The notes: generated from the letters alone by a model not told the origin. A stretch of DNA of 26,009 nucleotides from JAKLFA01 sp964450385 (GCA_964450385.1 CAYVEC010000024.1:1-26009); one strand, 5' to 3'; shown: positions 8,215 through 16,434, counted from the stretch's first letter. Translations and numbers: made by a program.

Positions 8215-8243
8215 TTATGAGCGGCGGGGTTTTTTGTTATAAT
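8215..8243 (+). promoter_or_regulatory. Probable extended -10 promoter of glgP
   Basis: TATAAT (8238-8243) is preceded by TGT (8235-8237), a perfect extended -10. The -35 region 17 bases upstream is weak (TTATGA, 8215-8220). Transcription would start near 8250, giving a leader of about 33 nt before the GTG start of glgP. Confidence 0.6.
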
Positions 8244-8282
8244 ACCGCTACTTCAACATGATATCAGCGAAAGAGGTAGAGC

Positions 8283-10310
8283 GTGGATGGTTCCGTTTCC
8301 CCAAAAACACACCTGAAGGCCGCGGATCTGATCGGGTCGATCGATCGCTACGCTGAGGATTATCACGCCGACGTGACCGACCAGCAGTATTTTGGATTCC
8401 CCATTAAACCGATCCTTGAGGCGGAGAACCGGCTCATGGATGAGGCCACTCCGTCGATCGCCTATTTCTCGATGGAGTACGGGTTGGCGCCGAGCATCTA
8501 CAATTCGTTCAAACCGAGCCGGCCGATTGATGTCCGCAATCAGTATTTCACCCATGAGGTTTTTTCGAACTATTGGCTCGCTGATTATCTGTTCAAAGTC
8601 TCGATCGATAAGATGCTCGATATCCCGATCTACAGTGGTGGGCTCGGTGTCCTGGCCGGGGACACGATCAAGAGCGCTGCAGACCGCGGGGTCTCGTTTG
8701 TTGGATTAGGGATTCTCTGGAACAAGGGATATTTTAAACAGAATTTCTGGTACAAACACGGCCAGGTTCCCCAGGAACTTCAGTGGGACCCTCGGACATA
8801 TCCCGGGCTCATTCCGCTCAACACGATTATTTCAATGGATACGCGCGACGGGCGGCTGGCGCTGCGTCTCTGGAAGTATTATGTTTATAGTTATGACAAG
8901 AAACATGTGTGTCCGTTGATTCTACTGGATTCAAATGTTGAGGAAAATCCAGAGCATTTCCGCCGGCTCACCGATCAGCTCTACCGCAGCGACGATGTGT
9001 GGTGGAAGATCTTTCAGCGCGCGATCCTGGGGATCGGCGGAATGAAGGCCCTTGTATCCTTGGGGTATCAGCCCCATCGGTATCATCTCAATGAGGGCCA
9101 TGCCGCCTTTGCCCTCGTCGAGAAATATGTAAGCCTTGGGAACAAGGCCGAGATGGAGGATTTTAAGAAGCGAGTGATCTTTACCTGCCATACGCCGGTT
9201 GCCGCCGGTCATGACCGTTTTCAGATTTCGGATATCGGTCGGGTTCTTGCCCCTCACTATGTTGAGGCGGCGGCCATGTTCGGGAGAGAGCGCCAGGACT
9301 CGGATCAGGTGAACCTGACGTATATCGCCTTGAATAACGCGTCGAAGATGAATGCCGTGGCCCAAAAACATGGGGAGGTTATGCGTCTTCAGTTCCCGAA
9401 TTTCGCCTCCAAGATCCAGGCGATCACGAACGGTGTTCATGCCCACACGTGGATGTCCGCGGCCTTCGCCGCGCTTTTTGACGAGTACCACAGCGTCTTT
9501 GGCGATTGGCGGGCGGATGTGACGCGCCTTGCTAAGATCAAGGACCTCGCGGGAGATGACGCCTTTCGGCGGAAAATGTTCGAGGCCCATCTCGTGAATA
9601 AACGCCATATGATCAATATTATCAAGGACTGGGGGCTCCGGGACGATGTCTTCACGATTTCCTGGGCGCGCCGGATCGCTGCCTATAAACGACCGGCCCT
9701 GATCTTTTATGATATCCACCGGCTCGTCGAGATGGCCCGGCGGATCGGGCCGATGCAGATCATTCTCGCCGGGAAGGCCCATCCGAATGATAATGTCGGC
9801 GCGGCCAATATTGATAAGATCCTTGATCATATTGACGCGCTCAATGAGCATCGCGACCTGGTCAAGGTCCTGATCCTCGAGAATTATGACACCTTTTTCG
9901 GAAAGTTATTAACGAGCTCGGTTGATGTTTGGCTGAACAATCCCTTGCCGCCGTTCGAGGCCTCCGGGACAAGCGGGATGAAGGCGATCCTGAACGGGGT
10001 CCTTCAATGCAGCACCCTTGATGGATGGGTGGTCGAGGCGGAGCATGATGATATCGGATGGATCTTCGGATATCGGCACAGCGGCCATGATCTCGGCAAT
10101 GAGATGGATTCGCGGCTTGCTGAGGACAGTGACGCCTTGTATAAAACGCTTGACAGTATTCTGACGCTTTATTACGGGGCTCATCATGCGGGCGAGATCC
10201 ATGTGAAGAGCCTCTGGATCGATAAGATGATCCACTGCATTGAGCGCGCTGCGTTCTTCAACACCCAGCGGATGGTCGACCAATATCAAAGCGAAATGTG
10301 GCAGATCTAG
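8283..10310 (+). CDS. glgP: Alpha-glucan (glycogen) phosphorylase, GT35
   Basis: PLP enzyme that releases glucose 1-phosphate from the ends of alpha-1,4-glucans. At 675 aa it is the shorter bacterial form lacking the long N-terminal regulatory part of animal enzymes. Recognisable parts are IAYFSMEYGL (near 60), IPIYSGGLGVLAGD (near 117), HLNEGHAAFALVE (mid-protein), a TCHTPVAAGHDRF segment, and the PLP site EASGTSGMKA with the Schiff-base Lys at 567. The start is GTG 8283 with AGAGG six bases upstream. thyA begins 12 bases after its stop, so a housekeeping operon glgP-thyA-folA is likely. Its work partners, the branching and debranching-type enzymes, lie 4-10 kb downstream. Confidence 0.95.
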   Translation: MDGSVSPKTHLKAADLIGSIDRYAEDYHADVTDQQYFGFPIKPILEAENRLMDEATPSIAYFSMEYGLAPSIYNSFKPSRPIDVRNQYFTHEVFSNYWLADYLFKVSIDKMLDIPIYSGGLGVLAGDTIKSAADRGVSFVGLGILWNKGYFKQNFWYKHGQVPQELQWDPRTYPGLIPLNTIISMDTRDGRLALRLWKYYVYSYDKKHVCPLILLDSNVEENPEHFRRLTDQLYRSDDVWWKIFQRAILGIGGMKALVSLGYQPHRYHLNEGHAAFALVEKYVSLGNKAEMEDFKKRVIFTCHTPVAAGHDRFQISDIGRVLAPHYVEAAAMFGRERQDSDQVNLTYIALNNASKMNAVAQKHGEVMRLQFPNFASKIQAITNGVHAHTWMSAAFAALFDEYHSVFGDWRADVTRLAKIKDLAGDDAFRRKMFEAHLVNKRHMINIIKDWGLRDDVFTISWARRIAAYKRPALIFYDIHRLVEMARRIGPMQIILAGKAHPNDNVGAANIDKILDHIDALNEHRDLVKVLILENYDTFFGKLLTSSVDVWLNNPLPPFEASGTSGMKAILNGVLQCSTLDGWVVEAEHDDIGWIFGYRHSGHDLGNEMDSRLAEDSDALYKTLDSILTLYYGAHHAGEIHVKSLWIDKMIHCIERAAFFNTQRMVDQYQSEMWQI

Positions 10311-10322
10311 CCGCGGTGGCGT

Positions 10323-11138
10323 ATGAGACAATATCTTGAATTAGTTCGTGAGGTGCTTGACCACGGCGAGCGCAAGGATGACCGCACCGGGACTGGGACC
10401 CTTTCGATCTTCGGTGTCCAGAAAAAATATGATCTGCGCGATGGGTTCCCTTTGGTCACGACGAAAAAGGTCTTATTCGACGCCGTGGTCCATGAGCTCC
10501 TGTGGTTCTTGAAGGGGTCGACTAATATTCACGACGGTTTAGCGGAACATACCCCGATCTGGAACGCGTGGGCCGACGAGAAGGGGGAGCTTGGGCCGAT
10601 CTACGGATATCAATGGCGTCGTTGGGAGCGTTTTGTCCCGGAGGGCCCGTCAGGGCGTTACCGCAAAGACCACATCGATCAGGTGGCCCAGGTGATCGAG
10701 ATGATCAAAACGAGCCCTGATTCCCGCCGACTCATCGTCTCGGCCTGGAATGTCGCAGACATCGATCGGATGGCCCTGCCGCCGTGCCATGCCTTTTTTC
10801 AATTTTATGTCGTTGACGGCCGCTTGGACTGTCAGCTCTATCAGCGTTCAGCGGATATCGCACTCGGGGTCCCGTTCAATATCGCGAGTTACGCGCTGCT
10901 GTTGACCATGGTGGCCCAGGAATGCCGGCTCGTCCCAGGCGTTTTTGTCCATACAATCGGCGATGCCCACATCTATCTCAATCACGTCGACGGGCTTAGA
11001 TTGCAGTTGACGCGGACCCCCAAGCCGCTGCCCACGATCCGGTTGACGGATAAGCCGGTCTTGGACATGACCTTTAGTGATATTGCCCTTGTGAATTATG
11101 AACATGAGGCGTTTATCAAATTTCCCATTGCTGTTTAA
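10323..11138 (+). CDS. thyA: Thymidylate synthase (ThyA type)
   Basis: Methylates dUMP to dTMP, using methylene-tetrahydrofolate and leaving dihydrofolate. It is 271 aa, close to the usual 264. It shows the phosphate-binding RTGTGTLS, FPLVTTKKV, the LWFLKGSTNI helix, ALPPCHAFFQFYV with nucleophile Cys 155, then QLYQRSADIALGVPFNIASY and HIYLNHVDGL. GGTGG stands a few bases before the ATG. The dihydrofolate it makes is recycled by folA, 29 bases downstream, a common functional pairing. Its place behind glgP looks like shared transcription rather than shared function. Confidence 0.98.
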   Translation: MRQYLELVREVLDHGERKDDRTGTGTLSIFGVQKKYDLRDGFPLVTTKKVLFDAVVHELLWFLKGSTNIHDGLAEHTPIWNAWADEKGELGPIYGYQWRRWERFVPEGPSGRYRKDHIDQVAQVIEMIKTSPDSRRLIVSAWNVADIDRMALPPCHAFFQFYVVDGRLDCQLYQRSADIALGVPFNIASYALLLTMVAQECRLVPGVFVHTIGDAHIYLNHVDGLRLQLTRTPKPLPTIRLTDKPVLDMTFSDIALVNYEHEAFIKFPIAV

Positions 11139-11167
11139 TCTGGATCTGATCTGACGCGAGGCAGGCG

Positions 11168-11689
11168 ATGCGCGATTTTTCGATCATTGTGGCAGCGGAT
11201 GCAAAGATGGGGATCGGCCGTGGGGGCGCGCTTCCATGGCATCTGCCCGGTGACATGGCCCATTTTAAGACCGTGACCCTTGCTGCGCCAGCGGGAAAGA
11301 GGAACGCCGTTATCATGGGTCGAAAAACATGGGAATCCGTGCCCCAGCGTTTTCGCCCGCTCATGGGGCGACTTAATGTCGTTTTGACCCGAAACCCGGA
11401 TTTTGTCGTTCCTGCTGGGGTTAAGACGCATCACAGTCTTGAGGATGCCTTAAAAAGCCTAGAAGCGCATCGTGATATTCACCAGATCTTTATTATCGGC
11501 GGCGCGGATCTTTATGCCCAAGCGGTCACCTTGCCTGAATGCCGGCGGCTCTTTTTGACCCGTATTGACGCTGATTTTGAATGTGAGGCCTTTTTCCCAC
11601 CTGTTCCTACAGATTTTAAACAGAAATTCTGTAGCCCAGTCGTTGAAGAAAATAGTGTAAAATATCGGTTTTTTGAGTATTTTCGTTAA
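11168..11689 (+). CDS. folA: Dihydrofolate reductase
   Basis: Reduces dihydrofolate to tetrahydrofolate with NADPH, closing the cycle opened by ThyA. It is 173 aa. IVAADAKMGIGRGGALPWHLPGDM carries Trp 24 and the catalytic acid Asp 29; MGRKTWESVP (50-59) binds NADPH; IFIIGGADLYAQA (107-119) is the family's second glycine motif; and LTRIDADFECEAFFP closes the fold. GCGAGGCAGG lies just before the ATG. The stop sits inside the left arm of the downstream double hairpin, which should end the glgP-thyA-folA transcript. Confidence 0.97.
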   Translation: MRDFSIIVAADAKMGIGRGGALPWHLPGDMAHFKTVTLAAPAGKRNAVIMGRKTWESVPQRFRPLMGRLNVVLTRNPDFVVPAGVKTHHSLEDALKSLEAHRDIHQIFIIGGADLYAQAVTLPECRRLFLTRIDADFECEAFFPPVPTDFKQKFCSPVVEENSVKYRFFEYFR

Positions 11690-11747
11690 AAAATCAATCA
11701 GAAATGTTTAAAAAAATAAACATTTCGAAATTGTCATTGATTTTTTT
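11688..11747 (+). terminator. Double nested hairpin with T-run after folA
   Basis: Two perfect stems are nested. The outer one pairs 11688-11698 (AAAAAATCAAT) with 11736-11746; the inner one pairs 11701-11710 (GAAATGTTTA) with 11717-11726 around an A6 loop. Seven T residues (11741-11747) end the structure. It begins on the folA stop codon. A Rho-independent terminator is the simplest reading, though the stems are AT-rich and unusually long. The outer right arm also holds the -35 of the next promoter. Confidence 0.7.
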
Positions 11748-11765
11748 AAACGTCTCCGTTATACT
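11737..11765 (+). promoter_or_regulatory. Probable promoter of the REC-EAL gene
   Basis: TTGATT (11737-11742, 4 of 6) and TATACT (11760-11765, 5 of 6) have an ideal 17-base spacer. Transcription would start near 11772, about 27 nt before ATG 11799, leaving room for the AAGGG ribosome site at 11788-11792. The -35 lies within the right arm of the terminator hairpin. Confidence 0.65.
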
Positions 11766-11798
11766 CTAAATAGATTCAAACCTTAACAAGGGTGCTCT

Positions 11799-12959
11799 AT
11801 GGAAATTGCCACGCCACAGATGAGGCATGTCCTGTTGATCGATGATGAAAAAGGCCTCACGGACATGCTCTCCATGCTCCTGGAAACCCGAGGGTATTCT
11901 GTGGAGGTGGCGCACACGGCATCCGATGGCCTCCAAAAAGCAACGTCACAATATGATCTCATTTTACTCGACCTGGTTCTTCCTGACGGCAATGGTCTGA
12001 GTGTCTGCCGTCAGATGAAGGAGCAGCGCGAGACCGCGCATATTCCCATTATCATGTTAAGCGCGCATTCGATGTCCGAGGACAAGGTCGAAGGCCTGTA
12101 TCTCGGGGCCGATGACTTTTTGGTCAAGCCGTGCGATCATGAAGAGCTCTTCGCGCGGATGGAGGCGGTGATGAGGCGGCGCCATCTGAGTTTCTCGAAC
12201 GGCCGGCATGATGAATCGGTGGTCGAGCAGCTTCGGCGTGTGCTGGACGAGGGGCTGGTCGTCCCGCATTTTCAGCCGATCTATCGCTTTGAACCGTTCT
12301 CGTTGTTCGGGATCGAGATCCTCACGCGGCCGACGATCGAAGGGGCGCTCGCGAGCCCGGAACTTTTTTTTAAGGCCGCGCTTCAATATGGTCTCTATAC
12401 GGAGATCGAGATCATGTCCTGGTCAAAGGCGCTCGAGCGGATCCGTGACGCCTTTCCGAACGAAAAAATCTTCCTGAACTGTAATCCGTATTTTGTCGAA
12501 ACTGCCAAATTCTCCCGCGTCAAGAGTATCTTTGAGGCGCACGGCGTTTCGACGAACAATGTTATTTTAGAGATCACGGAGCGGTCGGCGATCTCTGACT
12601 TTAAGAATTTTTACGATGAGCTTCAAAAGTATCGTGACTTTGGGTTTCGTTTCGCGGTCGATGATGTCGGCGGCGGATACGCCAGCCTTGAGTCGATTGT
12701 CCAGACGCGGCCCGAGGTCGTCAAGATCGACCGGCATATTGTTTATAATTGTTCCCGCGACTCGTTTAAACGCAGCATCATCAAATTCATCGTTTCGTTC
12801 TGCCAGGAGAACCACATCATCTCCGTGGCCGAGGGCATCGAGTCAAGAATCGACCTTGATACCGTCCGGGATCTTGGCGTTTCCTGTGGCCAGGGCTTCT
12901 ATCTCTTTAAGCCTACTGCGACGGCCGAGCTGAGTGAATTTACCAGTATCCTCTCCTAA
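11799..12959 (+). CDS. Response regulator with EAL c-di-GMP phosphodiesterase output
   Basis: A 386-aa two-domain protein. The receiver (about 8-125) has the acidic pair Asp 15-16, phospho-acceptor Asp 58 (LILLDLVLPDG), Ser 88 and Lys 110 (FLVKP). The EAL domain (about 140-383) cleaves c-di-GMP to pGpG in the family. The signature reads EIL (173-175), keeping the Glu. Also kept are Asn 227 (LNCNP), LEITE (257-261), the Asp pair in VDDVGGGYASLE (288-289), KID (Lys 309), AEGIE (Glu 345) and GQGFYLF (Gln 365). All usual metal and catalytic positions are therefore present, so activity is likely. No histidine kinase or GGDEF gene is in the window. It has its own promoter and ribosome site. Confidence 0.93.
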   Translation: MEIATPQMRHVLLIDDEKGLTDMLSMLLETRGYSVEVAHTASDGLQKATSQYDLILLDLVLPDGNGLSVCRQMKEQRETAHIPIIMLSAHSMSEDKVEGLYLGADDFLVKPCDHEELFARMEAVMRRRHLSFSNGRHDESVVEQLRRVLDEGLVVPHFQPIYRFEPFSLFGIEILTRPTIEGALASPELFFKAALQYGLYTEIEIMSWSKALERIRDAFPNEKIFLNCNPYFVETAKFSRVKSIFEAHGVSTNNVILEITERSAISDFKNFYDELQKYRDFGFRFAVDDVGGGYASLESIVQTRPEVVKIDRHIVYNCSRDSFKRSIIKFIVSFCQENHIISVAEGIESRIDLDTVRDLGVSCGQGFYLFKPTATAELSEFTSILS

Positions 12960-12994
12960 TCAGCATCTTCTAAGTCAAATAGCGTTTTATTCTT

Positions 12995-13059
12995 TTGCGT
13001 TGGATCTATTTCCTGATATAATTCATCTGCTTTAAATATATGTATATAAATAGTATACA
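12995..13059 (+). promoter_or_regulatory. AT-rich promoter region of the CNNM/CBS gene
   Basis: The gap 12960-13070 is AT-rich. It holds a perfect TATAAT (13017-13022) with a poor -35 (TTGCGT, 12995-13000, 16-base spacer). A second pair lies further down: TTTAAA (13031-13036), 17 bases, TATACA (13054-13059). The second would start transcripts near 13066, only about 5 nt before ATG 13071, and no Shine-Dalgarno is visible before that ATG. Which one works cannot be decided from sequence. Confidence 0.45.
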
Positions 13060-13070
13060 GAAATAATCAC

Positions 13071-14084
13071 ATGGCTTCACTCATCACGCTTTTTATTTGT
13101 GTCTTGATCCTGTCCGCGATGTGCTCGATGGTCGAGGCGGCGATCCTCAGCCTTCCGTTGATCCGCGCACGCATTATGGCCGAAGAGAAGAGGGCCCATG
13201 CCCGAGACCTGTTGTTCTTGAAAGAGAACATTAGTATGACGATCGCTACGATCGTGATTCTGAACAATTCCGTTAATATTATCGGGTCAATATTTATCGG
13301 TCAGCAGATCGCGCTGATGTTCGGCCGGCAATGGCTGGGCGTGGCCTCGTCCGTCTTGACATTTCTCATTATCGTCGTAGGCGAGGTGATCCCGAAAACG
13401 ATCGGGGAGCGGTACAAGAGGTGGATTTCACTCGCATTTGCCCAGCCGGTCCATATCCTGGTCTGGGTGTTGAAGCCGGTGGTTCTCTTGCTGTCGTTCT
13501 TAACACGTCCCTTTACCGACAATCGAGGCCGGCCCAAGGTTACGGAAGATGAGATCAAAATGATGCTCAGGCTTGGCCGTGACGCGGGCACGGTCGAGAT
13601 GGATGAGGCAGTTTTATGCGACCGTGTCTTCCGCCTGAATGACCGGCGGGCGTTTCAGATCATGAAGCCGATCGATCAGATCTTTGCGATGCCGGCGGAC
13701 ACGACCTTGGGTGAGATCCGTGAGGAGATCATCCGGGCTCGTTTTAGTCGCTGGGCGGTTTATGACCGGGACCCCAGGGATTTTGTCGGGATGGTTCAGC
13801 ATCGGATCCTATTGCGGGAGATCGCGCGGGGGAACGACCGGGCGAGGGTGCGTGATTTTATGACGGTCCCGATCTATGTGAACTGGTTCACGAAGGCTGA
13901 TGAATTATTAGCGAAGTTTCAGGCGTATCATCAGCATCTTTTCATTGTGCAGGATATTCATGGCCGTGATGTCGGTCTTGTGACTATGGAGGATGTCCTG
14001 GAGGAGCTGTTCGGCGAGATTTATGATGAAAAAGACATTAAACCTCGCCGTGAGGAAGGCGCGGAGGGGACCCCATCGGTGTAA
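13071..14084 (+). CDS. CNNM (DUF21)/CBS-pair membrane protein, CorC/HlyC-related
   Basis: A 337-aa inner-membrane protein. The DUF21/CNNM transmembrane domain (about 1-150) shows CSMVEAAILSLP (18-29) and VVGEVIPKTIGERY (102-115), both hallmarks. A cytosolic CBS pair follows: MKPIDQIFAMPADTTL (near 198) and FMTVPIYVNWFTKADELL (near 263), ending in GLVTMEDVLEELFGEI. Relatives export Mg or Co ions, with CBS domains sensing nucleotides. The C-terminal CorC_HlyC domain found in many homologues is missing; the protein ends about 20 residues after the second CBS. glgB begins 49 bases downstream, so they may be cotranscribed. Confidence 0.9.
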   Translation: MASLITLFICVLILSAMCSMVEAAILSLPLIRARIMAEEKRAHARDLLFLKENISMTIATIVILNNSVNIIGSIFIGQQIALMFGRQWLGVASSVLTFLIIVVGEVIPKTIGERYKRWISLAFAQPVHILVWVLKPVVLLLSFLTRPFTDNRGRPKVTEDEIKMMLRLGRDAGTVEMDEAVLCDRVFRLNDRRAFQIMKPIDQIFAMPADTTLGEIREEIIRARFSRWAVYDRDPRDFVGMVQHRILLREIARGNDRARVRDFMTVPIYVNWFTKADELLAKFQAYHQHLFIVQDIHGRDVGLVTMEDVLEELFGEIYDEKDIKPRREEGAEGTPSV

Positions 14085-14133
14085 TCTTAGGATGGGGTCT
14101 CGAACCTGCGGGCGGGACGTAAGGGGGGGCAGC

Positions 14134-16104
14134 GTGATTCGACATGACGTGAGCCGGTTCTCTGATGAGACAATTTATTATTACAAGGCCGGGAAATTGT
14201 TTCGTGGCTATCATCACCTGGGCGCGCACCTCATGCAGTCGCCGGAGGGCGAGGCCGGGACGTATTTTGCCGTCTGGGCTCCGAACGCTGAACGGGCCAG
14301 TGTCGTCGGTGATTTTAATGGCTGGGACCCGGGCGCCCATCCGTTGGCCTCTCGCTGGGATGGCTCAGGGATCTGGGAGGGGTTTATTCCCGGCGTTGTT
14401 CAGGGGGCGTTATATAAATATCATCTCGTCTCACGTCACAATCATTATCAGGTCGAGAAAATCGACCCCTATGCCTTTGCTGGTGAGACCCCGCCTAAGA
14501 CCGCGTCCGTGGTCTGGTCGCTCGATTATGAATGGGGCGATGCCGAATGGCTCAATGCCCGGCCCGTCCGGAATAGTCTCGACGCGCCGATGTCGATTTA
14601 TGAGCTCCATCCCGGATCTTGGCGGCGGCACCCGGACGGAAATCGGTTCTTGTCATATCGGGAACTTGCCCATGACCTGTGCGCCTATGTGATGGATATG
14701 GGCTATACGCATGTGGAGCTCATGCCTGTGACGGGCCACCCGTTCTATGCCTCATGGGGGTATCAGACGCTCGGATATTTTGCCGCGACCCGCCGCTATG
14801 GGGACCCGCAGGATTTGATGTATCTTGTTGACGTCCTTCATCAGCACGGGATCGGCGTGATCCTTGATTGGGTGCCGTCACATTTCCCGACGGATGCGCA
14901 TGGTCTTGGATTCTACGACGGGACCCATCTCTATGAGCATGATGATCCCCGGAAGGGATTTCACCCGGATTGGAAGAGTTATATCTTTAATTACGGGCGC
15001 AATGAGGTGAAGGAGTTTCTGATCTCGAGCGCGATGTTCTGGTTTGACCGGTATCATGTGGACGGGCTGCGCGTTGATGGCGTGGCCTCGATGCTGTATC
15101 TTGATTATTCGCGCGATGAGGGCCAGTGGGTACCGAATGAATACGGCGGACGGGAGAATGTCGACGCCATCAATTTTATTAAAGAGCTCAACGAAACGGT
15201 CTATGCAAACTTCGCCGGGGTCCAGATGTTCGCTGAAGAATCGACGGACTGGCCAAGCGTGTCACGACCGACGAGCCTTGGCGGTCTCGGCTTCGGGTTA
15301 AAATGGAACATGGGGTGGATGCATGATACCCTCAAATATTTTTCCAAGGATGCGATCTATCGGAAGTACCATCATAATGACCTGACCTTTAGCATGCTTT
15401 ACGCCTATACGGAGAATTTTGTCCTCTCGATCTCGCATGACGAGGTCGTTCATGGGAAACGATCCTTGCTCGATAAAATGCCCGGTGACCAGTGGCAGAA
15501 GTTCGCGAATCTCCGCCTGTTCCTGTCCTACATGTTCGCGCATCCCGGAAAAAAACTGCTCTTTATGGGCTGTGATTTTGGTCAGTGGAACGAATGGCAG
15601 TTCGAGCGCGGCCTCGATTGGCATCTGACTGAGTACGGGCCTCATCAGGGGATCCAGCAGTTGATGCGCGACCTGAACCGGATTTATAAAAGGTTGCCGG
15701 CTTTTTATAAATATGATTTTGATCCTCGCGGATTCGAGTGGGTCTACTGCGATGACTGGCAGAGCAGTGTGGTCACTTTTGTTCGCAGGACTGAGGACCC
15801 GGATGATATGGTCGCGGTGTCGTGCAACTTTACTCCGGTGCCGCGGCAACCATATCGGGTCGGGATCCCGCAGCCGGGATTCTGGCGGGAGATTTTTAAT
15901 TCCGACGCGGCGGTGTACGGCGGCGGATCCATCGGGAATCTCGGCGGGGTATGGTCCGAGGCGACACCGATGCACGGGCGACCGAACTCGTTGAATCTGA
16001 CCATCCCGCCGTTGGGGGCGGTGTTTTTAAAATATGAACCTCACGCGGGTCGATCGAACGGGAGCGATCGATCGCCTGCGGCAGGGGGAACGATAATTAT
16101 TTAG
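14134..16104 (+). CDS. glgB: 1,4-alpha-glucan branching enzyme, GH13
   Basis: Cuts alpha-1,4-glucan chains and re-attaches them by alpha-1,6 links. With GTG 14134 it is 656 aa. The frame is open further up, to 13993 inside the previous gene and to ATG 14092, but GTG 14134 has a strong AAGGGGGGG just upstream. A CBM48-like N-terminal domain (YFAVWAPNAERASVVGDFNGWD) is followed by the GH13 barrel with GLRVDGVAS (nucleophile Asp 315), FAEESTDWP (acid/base Glu, about 368) and ISHDEVVHGKRS (Asp 436). A C-terminal beta domain ends near ...FLKYEP. The last 19 residues are a Ser/Gly-rich tail not expected in the family. It works with glgP, the GH57 enzyme and malQ. Confidence 0.95.
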   Translation: MIRHDVSRFSDETIYYYKAGKLFRGYHHLGAHLMQSPEGEAGTYFAVWAPNAERASVVGDFNGWDPGAHPLASRWDGSGIWEGFIPGVVQGALYKYHLVSRHNHYQVEKIDPYAFAGETPPKTASVVWSLDYEWGDAEWLNARPVRNSLDAPMSIYELHPGSWRRHPDGNRFLSYRELAHDLCAYVMDMGYTHVELMPVTGHPFYASWGYQTLGYFAATRRYGDPQDLMYLVDVLHQHGIGVILDWVPSHFPTDAHGLGFYDGTHLYEHDDPRKGFHPDWKSYIFNYGRNEVKEFLISSAMFWFDRYHVDGLRVDGVASMLYLDYSRDEGQWVPNEYGGRENVDAINFIKELNETVYANFAGVQMFAEESTDWPSVSRPTSLGGLGFGLKWNMGWMHDTLKYFSKDAIYRKYHHNDLTFSMLYAYTENFVLSISHDEVVHGKRSLLDKMPGDQWQKFANLRLFLSYMFAHPGKKLLFMGCDFGQWNEWQFERGLDWHLTEYGPHQGIQQLMRDLNRIYKRLPAFYKYDFDPRGFEWVYCDDWQSSVVTFVRRTEDPDDMVAVSCNFTPVPRQPYRVGIPQPGFWREIFNSDAAVYGGGSIGNLGGVWSEATPMHGRPNSLNLTIPPLGAVFLKYEPHAGRSNGSDRSPAAGGTIII

Positions 16105-16128
16105 TCACAGAGAACCAAAGGAGAGGCG

Positions 16129-16425
16129 ATGAACGACAAAATTATTGATGTGGTGGGCCGGACATGGCGGGCACTGGGGGCGCAGGGCGAGGTCTCATCC
16201 GCACGGCTGGCGCGCGTGCTGCGCGAAGATCCGGCCATGGTGAATTTGGCCCTGGGCTGGCTCGCCCGCGAGGATAAGGTCCGATGCGAGGCCCGGCGTA
16301 ATACCGTTATGTTCGCATTAGTTGATTCGGAATTATCGATTTTTCGGTCGATGGAACAGAGGGCGTCTGAAGCGGTCAAGCCTGGCCGTCGACGCCTGTT
16401 GAAAAAGATTTTAAAACGGATTTAG
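16129..16425 (+). CDS. Small winged helix-turn-helix protein (PF10771/DUF2582-like)
   Basis: A 98-aa protein whose first 65 residues read as a winged helix: an N-terminal helix (IIDVVGRTWRALGAQG), a recognition-type helix region and the family mark LALGWLAREDKV (40-51), followed by a wing strand. PF10771 proteins are short bacterial and archaeal winged-helix proteins of mostly unknown role. The C-terminus (82-98) is very basic (KPGRRRLLKKILKRI), which may add nucleic-acid contact. AAAGGAGAGG before the ATG is one of the best ribosome sites in the window. It sits between glgB and the GH57 gene with gaps of 24 and 9 bases, so a role in controlling glucan genes is possible but only inferred. Confidence 0.75.
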   Translation: MNDKIIDVVGRTWRALGAQGEVSSARLARVLREDPAMVNLALGWLAREDKVRCEARRNTVMFALVDSELSIFRSMEQRASEAVKPGRRRLLKKILKRI

Positions 16426-16434
16426 GATGACACA

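Noticed and set aside
8207..8235. A7...T6 arms before glgP as a terminator
   Set aside because: Only A-T pairing around a 16-base loop; more simply the AT-rich upstream part of the glgP promoter.
8931..9851. Long open frame on the minus strand (306 codons) opposite glgP
   Set aside because: It is the shadow of a well-conserved gene; the protein has no family features and no ribosome site is apparent.
13993..14133. Longer N-terminus of GlgB from 13993 or ATG 14092
   Set aside because: The longer forms overlap or crowd the CNNM gene and add Arg/Cys-rich, non-family sequence; GTG 14134 has a strong ribosome site.
15298..15975. 225-codon open frame on the minus strand opposite glgB
   Set aside because: A shadow of the conserved GH13 barrel, with no recognisable domains.
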